From Stromatinia cepivora (Eukaryota > Ascomycota > Leotiomycetes > Helotiales > Sclerotiniaceae), in contig RCTD01000019.1 of the NCBI GenBank assembly GCA_014898415.1, positions 186,001 to 250,000 on the forward strand: 64,000 bases of DNA, given 5' to 3'. Both the position numbers and the translations under genes were made by a program. Shown piece after piece: positions 1-11,765 of this stretch; the stretch's first letter is position 1; every line of letters begins with the position of its first letter. A model generated the notes under the pieces. It saw nothing but the letters and a program-made list of their open reading frames with translations. It was not told where the DNA came from and did not search any database.

Positions 1-1523
1 ATCCCCGGTTTAGATGACCCAAGTCAGCAAATCTCAGTGGCAGATGGTTATGCATCACCAAGTATTGTTCAAGATGCACCTTCTCCAACCCCAGCCGAAG
101 CAGAGCAAGCTAGAAGGAATAGCACCAAATCACAAACAAAATCAAAGGATGTTGAAGCTCACTTGGTGTATTTGAGATATCTCCAGAGAAACCAACCAGA
201 GCGAACTCCTATTGAGAAGTTCGGTTCAGGCTATCAGGATTACTTACAAGCTCCGCTTCAACCATTAACTGACAATCTTGAATCTGTTACATATGAGGTG
301 TTTGAGAAAGATCCCGTCAAATATGATTGGTACGAACGAGCTATAGAACGAGCACTTTCAGATTGGGCTGTACAAGAAAAGCCTACATCGAGTCTTAGCG
401 GTGCTGTTGTTATAGCAGTAGCTGGGTCTGGACGCGGACCTTTAGTTTCTCGAGCTCTAAAGGCAAGTCAAACGACTGGTGTCCCTGTTGAGGTATGGGC
501 AGTAGAAAAGAACCCAAATGCTTATGTTCTCCTCCAACGACATAACGAAAACAAATGGAACGGGGTAGTCAATGTTGTGAAGACCGACATGCGCGCATGG
601 AAAGGACCATTAAGAAATGCAGCTGGACCTATAGGTCAAGCCGTAACAACCTCTACAACGACTCCAACAACGACCTATGGTAAAGTCGATATACTCGTTT
701 CCGAACTCCTTGGTTCTTTCGCGGATAACGAATTATCACCCGAATGTATCGATGGAGTTCAACACGTATTAGCACCCGAATTCGGCATTTCGATACCCGC
801 CTCCTACACCGCACATCTTACCCCAATCCTCGCACCTCGTCTCCACGCCGATATCTCCAATCGATTCTCATCAGATGAATCCGCTTCAAATACTCCCTAC
901 GTAGTAATGTTCCACGCGATCGATTTCCTCGCCGCCTCCGTCCCCGGGCATCCTCAAATCCAACAAGCATGGGAATTCTCGCATCCCTTACCCGTAAACA
1001 CATTACACATCGCTGAAGCCCGTCGAGGCGGTGGTGTTAGTGGAGGAGGAGGTGGAAGTATGTCTGGTGGCGATGGTGCCAATGAACATAATACCCGTTA
1101 CGCACGTCTTAAATTCGTTTGTAAAGATCGGGGTGTGGTGAATGGACTAGCGGGATATTTCGAAGCGGTGCTATATGAGGGTGGTGGAAATCCGGAGAAT
1201 AAAGTCGAATTGAGTACGCGTCCGGATACGATTGATGCGAAGAGTAAAGATATGATTTCGTGGTTCCCGATTTTCTTTCCTTTGAAGGTATGGATTTTTC
1301 CCTCTTAAGCTTCTATGGCTATGATTGATTAACGTATAAATAGTCACCTCTCTACATCCCAGATGATAGCGAGCTGGAAGTCAGTATGTGGAGACAAACT
1401 GATGATAGGAAAGTATGGTATGAGTGGCTTGTTGAGGCTTTCGTCATGGTGGGACCTAATAAGCGCTTGAGATTGGGTATGAGTGAGGTCGGTAGCAGTC
1501 GACAGATTGGCTGTCTTATGTAG
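1..1523 (+). CDS. skb1: PRMT5/Skb1-type arginine N-methyltransferase, 3' part (5' end outside window)
   Basis: Type II protein arginine methyltransferase; family members make symmetric dimethylarginine on Sm proteins and histones and act in cell-cycle control. The frame is open from base 1, so the start lies upstream. Visible motifs are the SAM-binding strand VAGSGRGP (about 418-441) and the double-E loop SELLGSFADNE (about 700-735). Exon 1 ends at 1287. A 56-nt intron (1288-1343, GTATGG..TAG with branch TGATTAAC) is followed by an exon 1344-1523 encoding the family C-terminus (SPLYIPDD start, RLRLGMSEVG near the end). Oddities are a Thr-rich insertion just after the SAM region (about 646-675) and a Gly/Ser-rich insertion at about 1024-1080; both look like lineage-specific loops. 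Identification rests on motif order and is firm; only the N-terminal TIM-barrel part is missing. Confidence 0.95.
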
Positions 1524-1969
1524 ATGATTTCTTGTATGAAAAATGCATATTCACCAATCAAATCGATCATTGCAAGAAGAGAACGATGCCCTAGGTACCT
1601 GATGTACTTCAAGAACATCACATGTAAAATCAGTTTTTGAAGAAAAAACCATGTACCGTGACTTTTTTGTAGCTTGTAACCAGAAGCTTGCCTTCATTTG
1701 CTTGACCAACGCCGTCTGTGAATATGTCATTGTAGGTATAGGTAATTTTCTCCTCTCCTGCCGTTCCTGCCCAACGGAAGTGAGATATTCCCGCACTCTG
1801 CCGTCCTATCTGCCATGCAATGATCCTTGAAATCCATCCATATTGTCTCCCCATCCTAGGTATCTATCAAATTTCCCTCCAGACCTTTCTTGCTTTGCCT
1901 ATCCTCTCAATTTCTTCATATTTCCACATCCATCTGTCTATTGGCTCATCGGCAGTTCAATACGCTAAT
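1524..1969. other. Intergenic, convergent 3' ends of skb1 and SmF
   Basis: 446 bases between two genes that end toward each other. Short antisense ORFs occur here, but none continues across plausible splice sites into a recognisable protein, so I take it as overlapping 3' untranslated sequence. Confidence 0.6.
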
Positions 1970-2565
1970 TCATCCTTCCATCTTCGTGTCATCCTCTTCT
2001 TTTTTGGGTTGGGCGGCTGATATGTAGAGGACGTTGTTGCATCTTCATTCTATGTTAGCTTTTGCGCATTCAAGTTCTCATCTCAATTTCCAATTTCATT
2101 CCTGTTTCCATTTCCTAGCGCATCCAATCCAACCACACAACAACTAAAGCTCCCCAAGCCACTCAAATCCCTCAAAAGTAAATCAAAGAAAATAACACAC
2201 CTGATTAAAACCTGACCCAAAGTACTCGTCATCTCCGAATCAATCCATTCCTCAGCGCCGGATAGTTGAATGTTCATATAACTGTCAATGCTGACGAGCT
2301 TGCCTTTATATTCGGTTTGGCCGCCCCATTTTAGGCGGATTATTACTTCTTCGTTGACGCTGGAGTCAATTAGTATATTTCTTTATTTGTATAGTTGCGG
2401 CAGAGGTGAGAATGTTGGGAGCTTGGTGTTGGAAGCTTGAGTAGAAGGATGGGTGGTACGTACAGGTTTTGGAGGAACGGACGGGGGTTAATTGGCACGA
2501 ACTGGATGGGTGTTAGTATTCTGATGTGAGGGGAAATAGAGGAGTTGAAGGCGACTTACACTCAT
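1970..2565 (-). CDS. smf1: Small nuclear ribonucleoprotein F (SmF)
   Basis: Core spliceosomal Sm-ring subunit that, with Sm B/D1/D2/D3/E/G, binds the U-rich Sm site of U1, U2, U4 and U5 snRNAs in the nucleus. Four exons read on the minus strand: 2560-2565 (Met-Ser only), 2464-2501, 2201-2359 and 1970-2042, joined in phase to 91 codons plus stop. The Sm1 motif is LKWGGQTEYKGKLVSIDSYMN and the Sm2 motif is GQVLIRCNNVLYI; the tail is acidic/basic (KKEEDD). Human SmF is 86 residues, so length fits. The two-codon first exon, split by GTAAGT, is typical of small fungal snRNP genes and would be missed by single-ORF annotation. PRMT5, the neighbour, methylates other Sm proteins (B, D1, D3), which may be coincidence. 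Confidence 0.95.
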
Positions 2566-2950
2566 GATGTGAGCTGATGGTTCAAAGAGTTGGATGGTGA
2601 AGGGACGCGGAATTGATAGACGCGTCGGAGTGAGGTCGCTGCTGCTGGCTAGGCTGGCGCCGCTGGGAAATTTTCTAAGCGAGGCAGCGCAAGGCTGAAA
2701 TTGTGAGGCTGGTGATCTTTTAGGAATGCAATCGTAAAAACATCCAGGAAGCTGTATTGATCATGTATGAATCATTTTATGATATTTTAAGTAGGGTTTG
2801 ACATCAAATGTTGACCAAATTGTTCTTGTAAGTATAAAATACTCTCATCGCGGAAGCACCAAATTCTGAGCCAGACCAGCTGCAGGTGACTTAGCCAAAC
2901 CATTCATAACATTCATTACATTTGCTCTCCATTCTTGATCTCATCTCATC
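2566..2950. other. Spacer: SmF promoter and CZIB 3' region
   Basis: 385 bases between the SmF start and the stop of the next minus-strand gene. No ORF or repeat stands out; it should hold the SmF promoter and the 3' untranslated region of CZIB. Confidence 0.6.
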
Positions 2951-3674
2951 TCAGTTTCTTCTAATCTCCCATTTCAAGTCCTTGATACTAACTTCCTCCC
3001 CTGCTTTGTCGTCGTAATCATACCATTCTCCATCATTCAAATCAATAGCAGTAAACTTTGTACCACTTTCTGTTCCAACGGCCAACCAATCTCCCTAAGA
3101 GAAACAAACACATGAGCCACAGATACAATAATTGTTGCTTGAAGCAATGCTTACCTCTGGCTTAAATTCTACTAGTTCAAGACCTCGACAATCAAATTCT
3201 AGGATCTTCTGACGGGTTGGTGGAGACGCTGCTTGATATGGAACGGGTGTCGATATGACTGATGCAGATGATTCTTTCTATATACGAATCAGTACTTCTG
3301 ATTCGTGATATATTGATGATTGAAATCACAGACCTTGCAAAACTTACATTTCCATACAAAGTTCGCTTCCCCTCTGCTGCCGCTCATCTCATTTGCTTCC
3401 TGAAATTCACGTTAGTTTCGACTGGAATACAGAGATCGGGATGCTTGACTCAAACTCACAAATCTGTTGATATTTATGAAGTTTGGGTGAGTTTCTCGGC
3501 ATGATACACATTGTACTTTGAAGGTATACCAGAAATTCTTCTCTGCGCTGTCATCGGGGACAAGCTTATTCACGCTATATACAGTAAAAGTGTTAGCTCC
3601 TGAACTTTGTATATCTAGAAAGAGCCTGTAAGTACTGACCCAGAAAGATCTGCAGTAAGTGTTAGGGCAAGCAT
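2951..3674 (-). CDS. CXXC-motif zinc-binding protein (CZIB / DUF866, C1orf123 homologue)
   Basis: Small conserved eukaryotic protein of unclear biochemical role. Five exons: 3640-3674, 3460-3574, 3334-3399, 3155-3277 and 2951-3094; phases agree at every junction and give 160 residues, the same as human CZIB. Two CxxC pairs (VSC-R-E context VQCVSC, then KCKFCK) form the zinc site. The second half carries LEFDCRGLELVEFKP and the FTAIDLNDGEWYDYDDKAG segment, which match the family pattern. A GTAAGT inside exon 3 looks like a donor but reading through it preserves the second CxxC pair, so I did not splice there. It shares a 227-bp divergent promoter with the PPR-type gene to its right. Confidence 0.93.
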
Positions 3675-3901
3675 CGTAGTGAGTTTCTTTTTGAATTTAT
3701 TGTTAAGATCTTACAATGCAAGTATGAAATTCATGGAGGGGCATAATGGGGAGGGAGGGGTCGGTTTGTGCTACAAGTCCGATCGGTTAAAGCGGCCGCC
3801 CAGTTGTGAAGGGTCGTCCGATAAGTTTTGGTGGGAGATCTTAATTTATTTTCTAAAGCGCAAAAGTCGAAACTTCATGGATCAACAAGTATGCAAATAT
3901 A
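3675..3901. promoter_or_regulatory. Divergent promoter region, CZIB (-) / PPR protein (+)
   Basis: 227 bp separate two start codons pointing away from each other, so promoter elements for both must lie here or in the transcribed leaders. I see no unambiguous TATA box. Confidence 0.5.
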
Positions 3902-6769
3902 ATGCAAAGTTTATGGTTCCGCGCTGCGCAGACTAGATCATCATGTCGTTGTAACGCCTGTGTGAAAATTGGTTCAACCATAGCTCGCCAAACAACAAAT
4001 GCAATTGGCAAACGTCGAAGGGTTAGCATAGGGGATATATTTACGGCATGTTACTCAACGATACTCGCAACTGCTGCAGTCGCAGATTCGAATCGGAAAG
4101 CTCAACGAAGGGAACAATGGGATCGACTTATTGCAGAAGCGAAGGATGGACTTCCTACCGACAAAGTGGAGGAACGGCAAGATTGCCCGGTAGAAGGAAA
4201 CGCAAATGAAGTCAAGAGTCAAATACCAGGTACATCAGAAATATCGAAGATGCCAGGGTTTTTAGGGAATAAATTTTCTTTCCCAAGAACTGGAATCAAT
4301 GCTACAAAGGCTGGATCTACAGGACCTATGACTTGGGATGGAGCCAGCTGGACAGCAGCCTCTTCAATGAGTCGATTGGGGACGCACCTCAATATCACAT
4401 CCTCAAATACTACAAAACATGTTGAGTCCACTGCACCAGATACTTCGCAGGATCCCGTCCCCTCACCTACCATACTCCCGGTCGACTCAGCCACGCCCCA
4501 AAATATTGCCTTAGAACGGTTCGGCGAATACATACCTTCAAATTCTATGCTTCAACCCCGAGAAATAAAAACTCGGAAGCATTTAGATCGGGTAGAAACT
4601 TCCATTGCAAAATTGGTCCACCAATTAATGTGGACTACTAAGCTTTCACGTATAGCAGCGGATTTTCATTCAGCACCGTCTAACATTTTTCTCCAAACCG
4701 AGAAAATGATAGAGCGAGTTGAAGAATTGCAAAGGGGTGACATCACCATGCCGGTATACCAAATGAATGCTGAAGTTGGTGAAGAAAGATCTCAGCTTCA
4801 TGATGCACTGATGGCCCTCTTCAAGAAAACGTCCCCGGGTCAGAATAACCTCAATCTAATTCTGGCAAAGATATGTTACAACCTTCTCATAAGCTCAGTA
4901 TCGCCAAACATTTTTACCTATAATTTTTTAATCGAAAAATTGACAGAGTTGATGCTTCATGACCACGCTCAAATAATTGTTGATTCATTTCTCTACGATA
5001 CGAAATTCAAGCCTACTCCAAGGACTATTCAGGTTATACTGAATCATTATGCGGCTAAGAATGACCTAGAAGGCTACCGAAGCATTATCAGGCGCATGAG
5101 GGCAGTAGATGGGAGTATGAGAGTTGCACGCAGACATCCGAACCAGCTATTTGAGCATCCAAAATATTTAGCTTGGGCGGAGAAACATGCCCAGAGATTG
5201 ATTTCGAGAGATGGCTGGCTTGTGCGGAAAGTACCACGAGACGAATCCATCTTCGATACGCTTATCAAGACGAGTTCCCATATCACCACTGCTAGGCAAT
5301 CTGTCATGTATATTCGCGCATCCTTGCGTCAAAACATTAAAATTCGGCCGGAATCACTTTGTGAAGCTGTGACGAGCTGTGTAGCCCAACTGGATCATGC
5401 TGCTGGAGAGTCGCTTTTGAAAACAATATTGGAGTCTTGGGCTGAAAATATAGAAAAACCTGGTCTCATTGCGCTTACCAAAAGTACACGCTGGGCCATA
5501 AGAGAACTCCTACATCTTTGCGGAATTGACCCGTCACGAGATCTACCACAAAATTTACCAATAGATGTTCCTCGATGGAATTTAGGGAGGCTTCTGTTTT
5601 ACTTGAACCTTGGTTCGATACGCGATTCTGTTGACCGCTTTGTTGCACGTATAAATTCCTTACAAGATATTCTTCATATATCCTCCAAAAGATCGAAATA
5701 CAATATTATTCATACCTGGCACCGTGAATACCCCGAATTTGGAGATACACAGGTCCGGGATTATCTCCCAACAAAACCCGAAAGTCAGAATCGATCATCA
5801 TCTCAGTCTAGCATTGACTGTTGCCTGGAAATTTTCGACAACTTTGCAAAGACGGAGAAAGCACGAGCAAAGAAAGCTAAGCAAGGAGCCAGTCAAGCCA
5901 GAAGAGTGATGCTGCAAAGCTTGGAAGCCAAAGTTGCCTTGTCAAACGCAAACATTTTTTCGACCGAGATGTGTCTAGTTTCCTTATATTATGATCGACT
6001 TCCTAGAGACTGGAAGTATACATATCATCTCAGATTAAAGCAATCTCCGTATATGTCTTACGGACACAGAATTGCTGTTCTTAAGGGTTTAAAACGGCTG
6101 CAAAAACTGCACATAATCGGCTACCAGGTAAACCTGAGTTTACGACAAATCGTCCTTTTGCAGAAGGAGATCTACTACATAGAGAAAGAAAGGGAGCAAC
6201 GCATAATTAATCTTACCGCCAAGATCAATGAGAGTGCAAAGCAAATTAAACGTTTCGCGTGGCACCTTCATGTCGTGAAACAGAGAATCAAACTTAACTC
6301 ACAATCCCTTCGCTTGAGTGGTTTACGAGAGATGAATGTACTCGAAGATGTGATAAATAGGAGTAAACGATATATCAAACTTTTGGAACAGGAACTCCAA
6401 CTCGACTTTCCTCAAGTGAACCCAGAGAGAAAGTTGAGGAAGCTGAACTCGATCTTGTACAAGATCAACCAGAGGAAACACCACGTCAAACTTTTAACCG
6501 AGGAGATTTATTTGTCCTATCCTCCTCTTGTGGCCAGGAAAACTTACAACATCGACTCAAACTCGGGCTGGAAGGTACTTAGGAAATCCCGCAAGGACCT
6601 TTCCTTCCAGTATGACCCACCAGTAAATAAGCTCTTGCCAGCCGAAGAACAAGAGTATGAGGTGATTCAAGAGCTTGCGGTAGAACGTACTATTCGTTTC
6701 AAGCAACGAGAACAGCATTTTTCAGACGAGAAAGAGGTATCACCAGTATCATTTGAATCGTCGGTTTAA
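3902..6769 (+). CDS. Large mitochondrial pentatricopeptide-repeat-type protein, 955 aa
   Basis: A single uninterrupted exon. The first ~60 residues are rich in Arg, Ser and Ala with few acids (RTSSCRCNAC, then GKRRRVSIGD), consistent with a mitochondrial presequence, followed by FTACYSTILATAAVAD. Residues about 330-410 contain helix pairs of PPR type (FTYNFLIEKLTELMLHD; PTPRTIQVILNHYAAKNDLEGYRSIIRRM). The last third (about 640-900) is strongly charged and predicted coiled-coil. PPR proteins bind organellar RNA and control its processing or translation; that this one does so is inference. The exact orthologue is not recognised. Length and lack of introns are unusual beside the intron-rich neighbours. 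The start is the first ATG of the open frame. Confidence 0.8.
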   Translation: MQSLWFRAAQTRSSCRCNACVKIGSTIARQTTNAIGKRRRVSIGDIFTACYSTILATAAVADSNRKAQRREQWDRLIAEAKDGLPTDKVEERQDCPVEGNANEVKSQIPGTSEISKMPGFLGNKFSFPRTGINATKAGSTGPMTWDGASWTAASSMSRLGTHLNITSSNTTKHVESTAPDTSQDPVPSPTILPVDSATPQNIALERFGEYIPSNSMLQPREIKTRKHLDRVETSIAKLVHQLMWTTKLSRIAADFHSAPSNIFLQTEKMIERVEELQRGDITMPVYQMNAEVGEERSQLHDALMALFKKTSPGQNNLNLILAKICYNLLISSVSPNIFTYNFLIEKLTELMLHDHAQIIVDSFLYDTKFKPTPRTIQVILNHYAAKNDLEGYRSIIRRMRAVDGSMRVARRHPNQLFEHPKYLAWAEKHAQRLISRDGWLVRKVPRDESIFDTLIKTSSHITTARQSVMYIRASLRQNIKIRPESLCEAVTSCVAQLDHAAGESLLKTILESWAENIEKPGLIALTKSTRWAIRELLHLCGIDPSRDLPQNLPIDVPRWNLGRLLFYLNLGSIRDSVDRFVARINSLQDILHISSKRSKYNIIHTWHREYPEFGDTQVRDYLPTKPESQNRSSSQSSIDCCLEIFDNFAKTEKARAKKAKQGASQARRVMLQSLEAKVALSNANIFSTEMCLVSLYYDRLPRDWKYTYHLRLKQSPYMSYGHRIAVLKGLKRLQKLHIIGYQVNLSLRQIVLLQKEIYYIEKEREQRIINLTAKINESAKQIKRFAWHLHVVKQRIKLNSQSLRLSGLREMNVLEDVINRSKRYIKLLEQELQLDFPQVNPERKLRKLNSILYKINQRKHHVKLLTEEIYLSYPPLVARKTYNIDSNSGWKVLRKSRKDLSFQYDPPVNKLLPAEEQEYEVIQELAVERTIRFKQREQHFSDEKEVSPVSFESSV

Positions 6770-7176
6770 GTGGAAAAGATTTCTGAGGAATTTGATGTAT
6801 CATGATGGGAGAATATTGTTGCGGGCCTAACCTTTTCACGTATGTATTTATGAGATACCTGCATAGAGTGGCGTTTGCGTTAGATACTAGGTATAAAATG
6901 GGTATTTGTATATATGCATGAAAGGGCGTTTTGGAGTTCATAGACGAGGATGATGGCCCTACGGCGTATGGCATATGGGTGCATCACAGGGCCTAGGAAG
7001 GTTTACTAGCAAATGTATAACAGATACTAAATAAAATACAAGATCTGTACAAATGAATCTCCACCACATTCAACGACTCAGAATTCTTGTGACATATACA
7101 TATTGGTAACTATATTGTTGTTTCACATACGTCTCCTGTGTTCATGTCACATAGTATTCTATCTAATTTACATTGG
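6770..7176. other. Convergent intergenic region, PPR protein / QNG1
   Basis: About 400 bases of AT-leaning sequence between converging stops; only short shadow ORFs. Presumed 3' untranslated regions of both genes. Confidence 0.6.
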
Positions 7177-8366
7177 TCAATACCATATACTTCTCGTTCT
7201 ATGATGGGGTATCTCGTCCTTTCCTTCCAATTCCCGTTCCTTCATCGTGTCATACAGGAAAAAATCGATCAAAATGGCATTTACTTTTGCCTCGGGATGA
7301 TTCTTCAATATCTCTCTTCGAATCAATTCTACGCACCATATACTACAACCTATTATCCATCATGTTAGATTAGTATTTGAGAATCTCACCACATCCCTAG
7401 AACAACGGAATGGGAATTGAGAGGGGTAAAACAAGAAATCTTACCTCTCAACTGCACCTCCCAACTATGTCCACTCTCAATAACTTCGCCTCTTTTAATC
7501 TTACTCTCCAAAGCAGGCGCATACCATAGACATCCCAATGTGTTTAATAGTTGCGGAATGCGATAATCGGCAAACATGGTAAGTTTATCGATATCGTGAA
7601 ATTCTCCCCAACTTTCTCCTTCAAAAGCTGCCCATAGATCCGCTACGCATATTTGTGCACGTTTGAGTAATCGTACTTCCTTGCGATTCTCAAACGAAAC
7701 AACATCGTTGAAACAAGGAAATGACGCTGCAAGGAGATTTACCAGTGCGGCTGCAGAGTGATTAGATTCCTTTATGCAATTGGTAAAAGCGCAGTCGTAT
7801 CTCTCATAGAGAATTGTCCCCGCTTCCCGAAGTAGCGCAAGACGTGCAGTAAGCAGTGGCATGGGCTCTGCGGTACATGAACGAAATATATGCGCGAATA
7901 CTTCCTCCGTGAGCTCCTCTTCGTTTTGCCAATAATCCGAGCTGGTAATTGGATACCCCTCTTCCAAACCCCTCTGCAGCGCAGCAACTAAACTCCAGTA
8001 TCCCGTCCACTTTTTGCCCTTATACTCAATCGCAAACCGTTCATCTTCATTCTGAATGCTCCAGAAAGAGAAATTGAGTAAATCCATAGTGAAGATAAAG
8101 TTAACGGTACTCTCGTCTTTGGCTTGTGGGTGTAAGTCATGTGATGACCATGTTTTGGTGGAATAGGATTTCGTCTGCATTTGGGAATAGATGGATGCGG
8201 CGGCTGCTTTGGTGGAGGTCATGTCAAGGGCTACATCGATCGAGTTGTTGTAGACGTATTCTGCGCTTTCGAGGACGCGGGTTTCGGGGATCTCTGGGGT
8301 GGTGGGTTTGCGGAAGTGTTGGCGGAGGAGCTCCAGGAGCTCGGGGTCGGCTTCGTCGTCGGACAT
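7177..8366 (-). CDS. qng1: Queuosine 5'-phosphate N-glycosylase/hydrolase QNG1 (DUF2419)
   Basis: Enzyme that releases queuine from queuosine 5'-phosphate so the base can be salvaged for tRNA modification. Exon 1 is 7445-8366, a 95-nt intron is 7350-7444 (GTAAGA..TAG, branch ACTAATC), and exon 2 is 7177-7349; together 364 residues, close to the 341 of human QNG1. The hallmark stretch FIFTMDLLNFSFW holds the catalytic-site Asp. FEGESWGEFHDIDKLTMFADYRIPQ and the C-terminal CSIWCVELI, ILIDFFLYD and HHRTRSIWY segments follow the family order. Without the splice the protein would end in unrelated residues, so the junction is well supported. Fungi do not make queuine; the gene implies use of environmental queuine. 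Confidence 0.92.
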
Positions 8367-8984
8367 GGTTAGAGGGAGCTTTGAGATGGGAATTCAATGA
8401 GGCGGTTGTTGCGATAATGTGTTTTGTAGAGAGTTGGAGAATATGTGGTAGAGAGGTATAGGCGGGGTGTAAAATTCGTCGTTTTTGGATGAACTGTGGG
8501 TACAAAAAGTAAAGGCAGGAACGATTGATAATGAAATTCGTTGATTTCTTTTTATATTGGTGTCATACTAGCTATGATGCAATGTTAAGCTACAATTTCA
8601 GCTCATGCCTAAACACTCAGATCTCAAATTGATAGAATCATCAGCACCTGCAAGTATCCAAAAAAAAAACAAACACCCCTCCTCATAAAACATCAAAGAA
8701 AGCGAAGCATATAACAACAATGAAATCATGCACAGACCATAAAAGCGATAAGAGCTCGCTTATCTAATCAAGCGCGTTTTCCACCTCTATCAACGCGATC
8801 GCGATTTATTCCCATAGGTACTAGGTAGGTAACCTTAACCTTACATCGAATAGCTTAGAAATAATAAGCAGAGCCTCAGGAACCATCTCCGTGTGAAGAT
8901 CAACCTTGAACTTCTATTCAAATCAACTCAACCTTCATTTGGGGTCGTCAATCTATATCTTGCGTCGTCGCGAAGCACCGACGC
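8367..8984. promoter_or_regulatory. Divergent promoter region, qng1 (-) / uba2 (+)
   Basis: 618 bp between start codons on opposite strands. Contains a run of A at about 8661-8669 and no convincing ORF. Shared promoter and leaders for both genes are expected here. Confidence 0.5.
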
Positions 8985-11603
8985 ATGATGGTCAATATGA
9001 TGCGCGATCAATTCAACACGCAGTCACTGGGGAAACCTTTGAATATTATGGTCAAGGAGGTAAGCGCACAAAGTTCACAGTGTCTTGTTTTATGAAGGGC
9101 GAGAAATACTTCAACTTTTGCTTTGGTTTTATTTCATGGCTATTTATGTTAGATTTGGCGACACTACTACCCGTCTTCCAATTTGCAGAAATATATATGC
9201 TATATTGTGGGGTTCTGTTTGTTTTAAGCGCTTGGTTATGTGAATTTCCTACTTTTGCGGGAACCCATTGAAAATGAATTTAGTCACTAAACTTTTCAAA
9301 TAGGCACGCATATTGATGGTAGGAGCTGGAGGAATCGGGTGTGAATTACTCAAGAATTTGGTTTTGGCTGGTTTTGGAGAAATTCACATCGTGGATCTGG
9401 ATACCATCGATCTTAGCAACTTAAATCGACAATTCTTGTTCCGCCATGAACATATTAAGAAATCGAAGGCTTTGGTATGTTGTTCACGTATGGCAGATTT
9501 GGATATGGGCTGATGTGGAGGTTTACAGGTTGCGAAAGATGCGGCGCATAAGTTCAACCCAAAAGTCAAGCTAGAGGCGCATCATGCGAATATTAAGGAT
9601 TCGCAGTTTAATGTGGATTGGTTCAAGGGATTTACAATGGTTTTCAATGCGTTGGATAACCTGGAAGCGAGGAGACATGTAAACAAGATGTGTTTGGCGG
9701 CAAATATACCTTTAATCGAATCGGGAACCACTGGTTTCAATGGACAGGTTCAGGTTATTAAGAAGGGAAAGACGGCATGTTATGATTGCACGACGAAAGA
9801 GACGCCAAAGAGTTTTCCGGTTTGCACTATTCGAAGTACACCAAGTCAGCCTATACATTGCATAGTTTGGGGAAAGAGCTATTTATTGAGGTACGTGGGC
9901 CCGACGAGCGGAAAAGAAATTTTGCTAAGTTCAAAAAAGTGAGGTATTCGGTGCTAGTGAGGATGAATCAACTGAGATGGATCATTCAGAAGATTCAGAA
10001 AATGGTTTGTTGTCCCATACTATCCTGACGTGCCTCGCTGACATCAGGCAGCCAAGGAAATCGAAAAGCTGCGGTTGGAGTCTCAAGCTTTGAAAAAGAT
10101 TAAAGAATCGATGGGTACTGATGCATTTCCTCAATTGCTCTTCGATAAGGTCTATAAGGATGATATCGTTCGTTTAAGATCTATGGAGGATATGTGGAAA
10201 TCTAGACGGCCACCTGAGGCTTTAGATTACGCCACCCTTAATGCAGAAGCAGGAAATGATCAGGCCACAAAGGAAGCTGTACTCAAGGATGATCAACGAG
10301 TTTGGAATTTACATGAGAATCTCATCGTTTTCAGAGATAGGTAATTTACTCCTCCTTCGCTCTCAAGAATTGACAATTCTGACCCTATCAGTTTGGAACG
10401 ATTGAGTAAGAGACTACAAGAAATGAAAGCTACATCAAATGGTGCTGGCTCGGCGGAACCAATAATCACCTTCGATAAAGACGATGAAGATACTCTGGAT
10501 TTTGTCACGGCAAGCGCCAATTTGAGATCTATCATCTTTGGCATTGAAACCAAATCCCGATTTGATATTAAGCAAATGGCTGGTAATATCATCCCTGCTA
10601 TTGCAACCACCAATGCTATTGTAGCCGGTCTTTGCGTTCTACAATCATTCAAAGTCCTTCGTGGTGATTACTTGAGTAGTAAAGAGGTATGTCACACCCT
10701 GACGACTTAAATGACAAGACCATGTACTCACAAGTGTAGATTTTCCTCTCCCCGTTCGCCCCAGAAAGACTACTCTCCTCCGACAAGTTTCGAGAACCAA
10801 ATCCAGATTGTCCCGTGTGCAGCGTGGCACAAACACGTGTATTGGTCGATATGTCAAGAGCCACACTTGGTGATCTTGTTGGGGGTTTCTTGAAACTTCA
10901 ACTTGGGTATGGAGAGGAATTTGTGGTTAATAATGAAAGTGGACTACTTTATGATGTTGAGGAGACGGGGAATTTGGATAAGAAACTTAGTGAACTTGGT
11001 ACGTTTGATTTACTTGTTATTTATATGTAACTGGCTAACATAATTTCCAGGTATCAAGGGAGATACTTTCCTAACCGTCATTGATGAAGATGATGAAAAT
11101 CCAAAAGGTCCTAGAGTTAACCTCGTACTCAATGTACAAGAATCGTAAGTTTTTTAGTCATATCACTGTCTGATTCCGTCTTTTAACAATCATACAGCGA
11201 TACTACAATGGAAGATGCTCCTATCAAAAGCCTCGACATTCATACCAGCTCCTTGATTCCCGCCGCCCCACTCCTTACCGAAGAACCCACCTCCATAACC
11301 CCTGAATCCCCCATTCCCCGTCGCAAGAAACCCGTCCCCGAACCAGAACCCACAGTTTCAACAAATGGCAATACTACAAACGGCCACGTCAAAACCGCCA
11401 CTGGGGAAGAACTTCAAAATACTAATGCTGATGGTGTCAAAAAGAGAACTGCATCTGATGCCCTCGGTAATGATGTTTCACCTACATCAAAGCGGCCCAA
11501 ACCTTCATCGAGTTCTGGTGATATGTCAATGGCTGCTTTGAATGATGGTATTATTGTATTAGATGATGCAAATGACGGTGCTATTATGATTGATGATGAT
11601 TAG
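8985..11603 (+). CDS. uba2: SUMO-activating enzyme subunit 2 (UBA2)
   Basis: Catalytic subunit of the nuclear SUMO E1 (with AOS1), which adenylates SUMO and carries it as a thioester. Nine exons: 8985-9059, 9304-9474, 9529-9890, 9940-10004, 10052-10340, 10392-10686, 10740-10998, 11051-11144, 11198-11603; all phases agree, 671 residues (yeast 636). Seen: nucleotide-binding [13 protein letters not shown] just after exon 1, NLNRQFLF, the catalytic cysteine in FPVCTIR (codon 9823-9825), zinc-binding pairs CYDC and CPVC, a ubiquitin-fold region, and a C-terminal basic NLS (SKRPKPS) followed by acidic hydrophobic segments resembling SUMO-interacting motifs (GIIVLDD). Four ATGs in frame at 8985-9002 make the start ambiguous by up to five residues; the first is used since a stop lies upstream. 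Confidence 0.95.
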
Positions 11604-11765
11604 ATGCTTACATGCATCCACATTTAATCATCTTTGATATTTTGCACTCAACTCATCCCACTTTATTCAACCATCTCCATCTTCAAGCCCCTCAAACTTT
11701 CCTCGACCAATCATCCAATTTACTCCACCATTTAAGGAATTTGGATTTCCCCTTCGCTCAAATAA

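Noticed and set aside
10645..10866. Minus ORFs over UBA2 exons 6-7, one with a GRGKST P-loop-like string
   Set aside because: Antisense to a well-supported UBA2 exon; the P-loop resemblance is accidental.
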